NCBI GenBank assembly: GCA_030627005.1
Contig: DAOUSW010000118.1
Coordinates: 1 to 11,552, forward strand
Reading direction: 5' to 3'
Origin: MTP4 sp9310u
Lineage (GTDB): Archaea > Halobacteriota > Methanosarcinia > Methanosarcinales > Methanosarcinaceae
DNA length: 11,552 nucleotides
Notes under the pieces: model-generated
What the model was told of the DNA's origin: nothing
Databases searched by the model: none
Seen by the model: the letters and a program-made list of their open reading frames with translations, nothing else
Made by a program: the position numbers and the translations under genes
In this document: positions 6,442-11,552 of the stretch, piece by piece
Numbering within the stretch: the stretch's first letter is position 1
How the letters are laid out: the number at the start of each line of letters is the position of its first letter

Positions 6442-6650
6442 CATTGAAATCAAATATCCATTAAATCAAACATTCATTGAAATCGAACATCCTTTAAATA
6501 GAACATTATTAAAAATTGAACCCCCTTAAAATCAAACACTCTTAAAAATTGAACCCCCTTAAAATCAAACACTCTTAAAAATCGAACATCCTTAAAATCA
6601 AACATCCTTTAAATCGAACATCCTTTAAATCGAACATCCTTTAAAATTAC
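6442..6650 (+). repeat. Degenerate 16-17-nt tandem array (about 12 units)
   Basis: Units of the form TTWAAATCRAACATCC follow one another without spacers. Some vary to TTAAAAATTGAACCCCC and TTAAAATCAAACACTC; these two together form a 33-nt block that is perfectly duplicated (6509-6541 and 6542-6574). The outer units are more diverged. There are no unique spacers, so this is not a CRISPR array. It lies directly upstream of leuS. Confidence 0.9.
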
Positions 6651-6691
6651 ACCTTCTTTCTTATCACAATCATCCAGGGGCGTGAACGCGA

Positions 6692-9592
6692 ATGGAGCAG
6701 GACTACAAACCACAAGAAATAGAAGCGAAATGGCAGAAAAAGTGGAACGAAAGCAGGGTTTTCGAAGCCGAGCCCGATGACCGGGAAAAGTTCTTTATCA
6801 CCATCCCCTACCCCTACCTGAATGGGAACCTGCATGCCGGGCACACCCGGACTTTTACCATAGGGGACGTGGTGGCCCGGCACAAGCGGATGCTCGGCTA
6901 TAACGTGCTCTACCCCATGGGCTTTCACGTGACCGGCACACCCATCGTCGGACTGGCGGAACTGATCGCAAGCCGGGACCCCCAGACCATGGACGTCTAT
7001 GAGCGCCTGCATGGGATTCCGGGAGACATCCTGCCCACCCTGGATACCCCAGAAAAAATCGTGGACTATTTCAAAGTGGAATCCGAGAAAGCCATGCGCA
7101 TGATCGGCTACTCCATTGACTGGAGGCGCAAGTTCACGACCACGGACGCCACCTACAAGAAGTTCATCGAGTGGCAGTACACCCGCCTGGAAGAAAAAGG
7201 GCTGATCGTAAAAGGCTCCCACCCCGTAAAGTGGTGCCCGAACGACAACAATCCTGTGGAAGACCACGATATCCTGCACGGGGAAGAAGCCACGATCGTG
7301 GACTACACCCTGGTCAAGTTCCGCTACAAAGACCTGGTCCTCCCCTGCGCAACCCTCAGGCCCGAGACCACCTTCGGAGTGACCAACCTCTGGATAAACC
7401 CGAATGTTGACTACGTCAAGGCCAGGGTTGAAAAAGAAGGAATAGTCGAGTACTGGGTGGTTAGCAAGGAAGCCTACCGGAAACTCACTTTCACGGACAG
7501 GGAAGTCGAATACATCGAGGAAGTGCCCGCAAAAGACATCATAGGGATCATGCTCACAAACCCGGTCACCGGGGATGAAGTAATCTCCCTGCCCGCCTCA
7601 TTCGTAAAGCCGGGGAACGGCAGCGGAATCGTCATGAGTGTGCCTGCCCACGCCCCCTTCGACTACCTGGCGCTCCGCGACCTCTATGACGCCGACCTTA
7701 GCGAGTTCGGGATCACGAAGGACCTCCGGGAAATCGCCCTGATCTCCCTTATCAAGGTCCCGGAATTCGGGGAATTCCCGGCAAAGGAAATCGTGGAGAA
7801 TATGGGAGTCAAGTCCCAGACCGATCCGAAAGCCGAGGAAGCAACAAAGATCGTCTACAGGAGAGAGTTCCACGGCGGGGTCCTGAAAGAAATTACTGGC
7901 AAGTACAAGGACTACCCGGTTTCGAAGATCAAGGACGTGCTTACGCAGGACTTCATAGGCAAAAACGTCGGGGAAGTCTTCTACGAATTCAGCGAACCCG
8001 TGGTCTGCCGCTGTGGGACGCCCTGTGTTGTGAACATGGTGAAAGGCCAGTGGTTCCTGAACTACTCGAACCCCGGGTGGAAGGCCAAGGTCTACAAATG
8101 CCTCAGCCAGATGCGGATCATTCCCGCAGAGTACAGGGTCGAGTTCGAGAACAAGGTTGACTGGCTCAAGGACAAGGCCTGCGCCCGCAGGAAAGGCCTG
8201 GGTACCCTCCTGCCTTTTGACAAGGAGTGGCTTATCGAGTCTCTGGGTGACTCCACAATCTACATGTGCTACTATATTGCCGCCAAGTTTATCGAAAGGG
8301 GAGACCTGAAAAAGGAACAGCTCAGCCTGCCCTTCTTCGATTACGTGTTCTTCGGGAAAGGCGATGCAGCCGAAGTGGAGGAAGAAACCGGCATAGCCCC
8401 TGAAGTCCTTGAAGAAATCCGCCGTGATTTCACGTACTGGTACCCTGTGGACCTTCGCTCCTCCGGGAAAGACCTGGTCCCGAACCACCTGCTCTTCTTC
8501 CTCTTCCACCACGTGGCCCTCTTCGACGAGGAACTCTGGCCAAGAGCTCTTGCAGTAAACGGCTTTGTCTCCCTTGAAGGCCAGAAGATGAGCAAGTCCA
8601 AAGGCCCGATCCTGACCCTGGAAAGTGCGGTCAGCGAGTACGGGGCCGACATCACCAGGATGTATATCCTCTCCACCGCCGAGCAGACGCAGGACGCGGA
8701 CTGGCAGACTGCAGGGGTTGACTCCGCCCGCAGGCAGGTGGACCGCTTCTACTACTTTGCAAGGGACCTGATCCGGAGTGAGGAACGCTCAGATATCGGG
8801 ACCGAGCTCAAGCAGATTGACCGCTGGATGCTTTCCAGGATGCAGTACCATATCCGGGAGACAAATATCGCCCTGGACGCAATCCAGACCAGAAACGCAA
8901 TCCAGAACTCTTTCTTCCTGCTCTTTAACGACCTGCGCTGGTACCAGAGGAGGGGCGGCAAAGCCCTGCTTTACTACGTCCTGGACAACTGGGTCCGCCT
9001 GATGGCCCCCTTCACCCCGCACCTCTGCGAGGAAATCTGGGAAGCCATGGGCCATGAAGACCCGATCTCCTTTGCCCAGTACCCCCTCTACAACGAAGAC
9101 CTCATAGACGAAGGTGCCGAGCTTGCCGAGGAACTGGTCAAAAACACCCTGGGTGACGTCGAAGAGATCATCAGGGTCACCAGGATGAACCCGGAAAAAG
9201 TCTACCTCTACACCGCCCCTGCCTGGAAGAACGAAGCCGTGAAATGCGCCTGCGAAATACAGGCAGAAGGCTCCCTGGAAGTAGGCACTCTTATCAAGAC
9301 CCTCATGTCTAACCCGGAAATGAAACGTTTCGGCAAGGAAATCCCCAAATTCGTCCAGAAACTCATCCCCGAGTTAAAGAGCGGCGGAGCAGAACGTTAC
9401 GAAGCCGTAGTCGGAATGGAAATGGAAGAAAAGGCCCTCCTTGAAGAAGCCACCGTCTTCCTGGAACACGAAATCGGCTGCCCTGTCGAAGTCCAGAGCG
9501 CCGACAACCCCGAATACGACCCCGAAAAGAAGACCAGGTTCGCCGAACCGCTGAGACCTGCGATTTATATTGAAAAAAAGAAAGAAGAATAA
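6692..9592 (+). CDS. leuS: Leucyl-tRNA synthetase, archaeal type
   Basis: This 966-residue class I aminoacyl-tRNA synthetase charges tRNA-Leu with leucine in the cytoplasm. The HIGH motif is HAGH at residues 48-51 (NGNLHAGHTRTF) and the KMSKS motif is exact at 632-636 (GQKMSKSKGP). The CP1 editing domain, which removes mischarged amino acids, shows the threonine-rich TLRPETTFG at 221-229 and the later GSGIVMSVPAHAPFDY. CRCGTPC at 439-445 is a likely zinc-binding segment. A helical anticodon-binding domain (WYQRRGG, MAPFTPHLCEEIWE) and a C-terminal extension complete the protein. Length and order match archaeal/eukaryotic-type LeuRS. ATG 6692 leaves MEQDYKPQEIEAKWQKKW, the usual N-terminus of the family. 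The gene is intact, GC-rich and apparently transcribed alone from its repeat-bearing leader. Confidence 0.96.
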   Translation: MEQDYKPQEIEAKWQKKWNESRVFEAEPDDREKFFITIPYPYLNGNLHAGHTRTFTIGDVVARHKRMLGYNVLYPMGFHVTGTPIVGLAELIASRDPQTMDVYERLHGIPGDILPTLDTPEKIVDYFKVESEKAMRMIGYSIDWRRKFTTTDATYKKFIEWQYTRLEEKGLIVKGSHPVKWCPNDNNPVEDHDILHGEEATIVDYTLVKFRYKDLVLPCATLRPETTFGVTNLWINPNVDYVKARVEKEGIVEYWVVSKEAYRKLTFTDREVEYIEEVPAKDIIGIMLTNPVTGDEVISLPASFVKPGNGSGIVMSVPAHAPFDYLALRDLYDADLSEFGITKDLREIALISLIKVPEFGEFPAKEIVENMGVKSQTDPKAEEATKIVYRREFHGGVLKEITGKYKDYPVSKIKDVLTQDFIGKNVGEVFYEFSEPVVCRCGTPCVVNMVKGQWFLNYSNPGWKAKVYKCLSQMRIIPAEYRVEFENKVDWLKDKACARRKGLGTLLPFDKEWLIESLGDSTIYMCYYIAAKFIERGDLKKEQLSLPFFDYVFFGKGDAAEVEEETGIAPEVLEEIRRDFTYWYPVDLRSSGKDLVPNHLLFFLFHHVALFDEELWPRALAVNGFVSLEGQKMSKSKGPILTLESAVSEYGADITRMYILSTAEQTQDADWQTAGVDSARRQVDRFYYFARDLIRSEERSDIGTELKQIDRWMLSRMQYHIRETNIALDAIQTRNAIQNSFFLLFNDLRWYQRRGGKALLYYVLDNWVRLMAPFTPHLCEEIWEAMGHEDPISFAQYPLYNEDLIDEGAELAEELVKNTLGDVEEIIRVTRMNPEKVYLYTAPAWKNEAVKCACEIQAEGSLEVGTLIKTLMSNPEMKRFGKEIPKFVQKLIPELKSGGAERYEAVVGMEMEEKALLEEATVFLEHEIGCPVEVQSADNPEYDPEKKTRFAEPLRPAIYIEKKKEE

Positions 9593-9633
9593 AGATCAAA
9601 GCTGAACCAAATTGTTCAGAATAAAAATACGTA

Positions 9634-9672
9634 TCCGGGTAAAATAGTAAACCCGGAACTTCTTATTTTTTA
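9634..9672. terminator. Bidirectional terminator between leuS and the flippase gene
   Basis: TCCGGGT (9634-9640) and ACCCGGA (9651-9657) form a perfect 7-bp stem with a 10-nt loop. TTCTTATTTTTT follows on the plus strand (leuS side), and the minus strand continues into ATTTTTATT, so both converging transcripts could end here. Confidence 0.6.
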
Positions 9673-9681
9673 CAGTTACTT

Positions 9682-9729
9682 TTGTTGTTTATTTTGTTGT
9701 TTCTCTTGTTGTTTCTCTTGTTGTTTCTC
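9682..9729 (+). repeat. 12-nt tandem repeat TTGTTGTTTCTC
   Basis: Three exact units occur at 9694-9705, 9706-9717 and 9718-9729, with a diverged copy at 9682-9692. The array lies just right of the terminator hairpin in the 251-nt space between convergent genes. On the plus strand it is T-rich and could add to termination of leuS. Confidence 0.85.
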
Positions 9730-9843
9730 TTGAGATATTTCGCCCTGTTATGCCAATTTTCACACAGCCTTTTGCGATTTTTCGAGATGTCTTTTGCTCT
9801 CTAATTTTGTTCTTACCCTGGCGCCGATTTCTACTTCTTGAGA

Positions 9844-11274
9844 TCAAAGCCTGCTGCGGGAAATCAGTTGTGAGAATAAATCCCTGTCATCGGCATCCAC
9901 CCAGCCTGTAATGTAAAGCACTGCTGCGAACAGGGGTATGGAAAGAACGCTCGGGAATAAGATACCCGTATACGGCCTTAAGAGGAGAATGAGCAGGGAG
10001 ATTACAGCCGCACCCGCAAGAGGGGAGACAGTTTCGCGAAATAAACTTTTGTGTAAAAGGTTTTTCCGAATCCAGAACATGCCAAACAGCATTGCCCCGA
10101 ATTCGGCAACTACGGTGGCAACTGCAGCCCCGGTGTAGCTGAAAGAGGGGATTAAAGCCAGATTTAAAACCACGTTCAGGAATGTAGCCAGGATTGCCAT
10201 TTTTGAGATTATTTGCTGGTTTCCGCTCGAAACACAGGTGGAACTGACAAGGACATTCACAAACATGAGAGCGGTTGCCCAGATCAGGATTTGCAGTGCA
10301 GCTACTGAACTCTGGTATTCCGGCCCGTAAATCGCAAGAATGATTTTCTCCGAACTAAAGGTTACCAGGACGGCAAGCAGCAGGCCTGTGGAAAAAAGGT
10401 ACTTGAAGGCTTTAGCATATGTAAATCCAAATGACTCGGAAGAGTCTTTGAAATATTTTGACATAAGGGGAAAAGTGGAAGTTGTAAATGCCGTGGGTAA
10501 AAAAACAAAGGCCTCTGGTAACCGGTAAGCTGCGGAATAAAAACCTACATCGAGATCCCCTTTCAAAAAGGAAAGCATAAGGACGTCGACCCTGAAATAT
10601 ATCACGGAAAAAACCGAGGCTATTGCAACCGGAATTGCTTCCCGTATTATTTTTTTCATTAAATCCGGATCTACATTGAAAGATACATTTACGAGTTTTT
10701 TTGAAAAGACGACCATCAGGCAATTATGCACAAAAGTGGCTGAAACCGAAGCAAAAACAAAAAAAGGCAGCGTTAAATTCCTTGAAATGGCCAGGAGGAC
10801 AAGGGCAAGGAAGAAGAGTTTACTGACAAGGTTGAAAAATAAGGAGTATTCCATTCTCAATTTTGTCTCGTATATAACCCCGTAGCAACTGGCCCCGCTC
10901 AAAAGCAGCCCGAAAGAAGCTATGTACAACACATTTTTCGTGGAAGGAGGAAAATCCAGGAAAGCTATGACAAAAAAAGCTAAAGCCAGCGCAGCCAGCG
11001 AAAGAGAGACCTTGAGAATTGTCCCGTTGCCAATAAGTTTCCCCGCCTCCCGGGGTTCCCTTGCAGCTTCCCTGACGAGGATTTTATGAATCCCCGGGTC
11101 CGGGATAAAGCTGAAAAAGTAGATGAAAGCAAAGGCAAAAGAAAATTTTCCGAAGTCTTCCGGCCCCAGATAACGGGCAATGTAGAGCAAAGCAACAAAA
11201 CCGAGTAATTTCGTCGCTATGCCGCTAAAAAACAAATACCCGCTATTTCTGGCAAGCCGCTTGATCGTGCTCAT
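9844..11274 (-). CDS. Polysaccharide / lipid-linked oligosaccharide flippase (MOP superfamily)
   Basis: This is an integral membrane protein of 476 residues with about 12-14 predicted hydrophobic segments spread along the whole length. The N-terminal pattern (RNSGYLFFSG, then YLGPEDFGKFSFAFAF at 35-50, then PDPGIHKILVREAARE) and the central VDVLMLSFLKGDLDVGFYSAAYRL are typical of RfbX/Wzx-type exporters (PF01943-like), which flip lipid-linked sugars across the membrane for surface glycans or glycoproteins. The substrate cannot be told, and no glycosyltransferase genes are in the window to help. I chose ATG 11274 (MSTIKRLARNSG) because related proteins start there; an upstream TTG at 11304 would add ten atypical residues. 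No ribosome binding site precedes the ATG; the TATA box position predicts a very short leader. The gene is more AT-rich than leuS and thrC. Confidence 0.9.
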   Translation of the reverse strand: MSTIKRLARNSGYLFFSGIATKLLGFVALLYIARYLGPEDFGKFSFAFAFIYFFSFIPDPGIHKILVREAAREPREAGKLIGNGTILKVSLSLAALALAFFVIAFLDFPPSTKNVLYIASFGLLLSGASCYGVIYETKLRMEYSLFFNLVSKLFFLALVLLAISRNLTLPFFVFASVSATFVHNCLMVVFSKKLVNVSFNVDPDLMKKIIREAIPVAIASVFSVIYFRVDVLMLSFLKGDLDVGFYSAAYRLPEAFVFLPTAFTTSTFPLMSKYFKDSSESFGFTYAKAFKYLFSTGLLLAVLVTFSSEKIILAIYGPEYQSSVAALQILIWATALMFVNVLVSSTCVSSGNQQIISKMAILATFLNVVLNLALIPSFSYTGAAVATVVAEFGAMLFGMFWIRKNLLHKSLFRETVSPLAGAAVISLLILLLRPYTGILFPSVLSIPLFAAVLYITGWVDADDRDLFSQLISRSRL

Positions 11275-11302
11275 AAAAATATCTGAAAAGGTTACACAAT
11301 CC

Positions 11303-11314
11303 AAAAATATAACT
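11303..11314 (-). promoter_or_regulatory. TATA box of the flippase gene
   Basis: On the minus strand AGTTATATTTTT lies about 30-40 nt upstream of ATG 11274, which would start transcription near 11280-11287 and leave a leader of about 10 nt. This agrees with the absence of a Shine-Dalgarno sequence. Confidence 0.45.
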
Positions 11315-11339
11315 CTATTGCTAGTGGACTCCCCCTCCT

Positions 11340-11364
11340 TCGGGATCGAGGAAGGGAACTTCCC
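11340..11364. repeat. Short palindromes upstream of the flippase promoter
   Basis: CCTTC and GAAGG can pair across GGGATCGAG (about 11337-11355), and the overlapping GGGAACTTCCC (11354-11364) is symmetric around its centre. They sit 25-60 nt upstream of the flippase TATA box, where an archaeal regulator could bind; nothing identifies one. Confidence 0.3.
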
Positions 11365-11460
11365 GCCTGACAGTTAAAAATTGTATAAAGCCCGGGACCG
11401 GATGCTAAAGGTTGCAAAAACTCCTAACAGATCAGGAATTTTCAGGGCAAACCCTACCGT

Positions 11461-11552
11461 ATCAATCAAACTACCAATCAATCAAACTACCAATCAATCA
11501 AACTACCAATCAATCAAACTACCAATCAATCAAACTACCAATCAATCAAACT
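11461..11552. repeat. Perfect 16-bp tandem array, cut by the window end
   Basis: Five identical units ACCAATCAATCAAACT run from 11473 to 11552, preceded by a partial copy ATCAATCAAACT (11461-11472). The array has no spacers and reaches the last base, so its true length is unknown. It lies about 150 nt beyond the flippase TATA box and may belong to the upstream region of that gene or of a gene further right. Confidence 0.95.

Larger units (their letters stand above)
6174..6691 (+). other. Repeat-rich thrC-leuS intergenic region / leuS leader
   Basis: These 518 nt contain no gene. From left to right they hold a 13-nt tandem duplication GAAGATAARTATT (6231-6243, 6244-6256), a 12-nt tandem duplication GCTGGCCRAAAG (6322-6333, 6334-6345), an imperfect stem-loop (6364-6399), a TATA-like box (6406-6415), and the 16-17-nt array (6442-6650). 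The leuS ribosome binding site is the partial match AGGGGCGTGA at 6676-6685. Confidence 0.7.

Noticed and set aside
6442..6650. CRISPR array upstream of leuS
   Set aside because: Units are 16-17 nt, adjacent and without unique spacers, and no cas genes are present; it is a plain tandem repeat.
7598..8512. Long minus-strand frame of 304 codons opposite leuS
   Set aside because: It is a shadow frame; leuS has all expected synthetase motifs through this stretch.
11461..11552. CRISPR array at the right edge
   Set aside because: Identical 16-nt units follow each other with no spacers.

Overview
The window looks like a piece of an archaeal chromosome, most probably a Methanosarcina or close Methanosarcinales relative. 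This rests on the gene families present (archaeal-type leucyl-tRNA synthetase, DUF47 phosphate-transport partner, archaeal PiT permease, zinc-ribbon threonine synthase, a secreted cohesin/dockerin protein), on archaeal TATA-like promoter elements rather than -35/-10 boxes, and on GC-rich genes separated by long AT-rich intergenic spaces. The species cannot be named from the sequence alone.

Left part (1-2960). The window opens inside an IS200/IS605-type transposase: the last 66 codons with the catalytic-tyrosine helix, followed by a strong right-end hairpin. Next, on the minus strand, lies a secreted 442-residue protein with a signal peptide, a cohesin domain, two Ig/cadherin-like domains and a C-terminal dockerin. 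It has its own promoter, ribosome binding site and probable terminator. About 1.2 kb without a convincing gene follows, holding AT-rich promoter-like sequence, a 16-bp palindrome and two decayed hairpins that look like old mobile-element debris.

Middle part (2960-9600). Housekeeping genes all run on the plus strand. A PiT phosphate permease gene overlaps its DUF47/PhoU-like partner by one base (TAATG). The permease is broken by a single-base frameshift in a G5T5 run. Threonine synthase (thrC) and leucyl-tRNA synthetase (leuS) follow, each with its own long leader; the leuS leader holds about 12 degenerate copies of a 16-17-nt repeat. A hairpin with T-rich flanks on both strands ends leuS and possibly the converging gene.

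Right part (9600-11552). A minus-strand polysaccharide/lipid-linked oligosaccharide flippase of the MOP superfamily is more AT-rich than the central genes. Beyond its promoter lies a perfect 16-bp tandem array that runs off the end of the window.

The most notable points are the cohesin-plus-dockerin archaeal exoprotein, the pit frameshift, and the many short tandem duplications (12-22 nt, mostly unrelated in sequence) confined to intergenic spaces. I saw no CRISPR array, tRNA or rRNA, and no clearly new multi-gene system.
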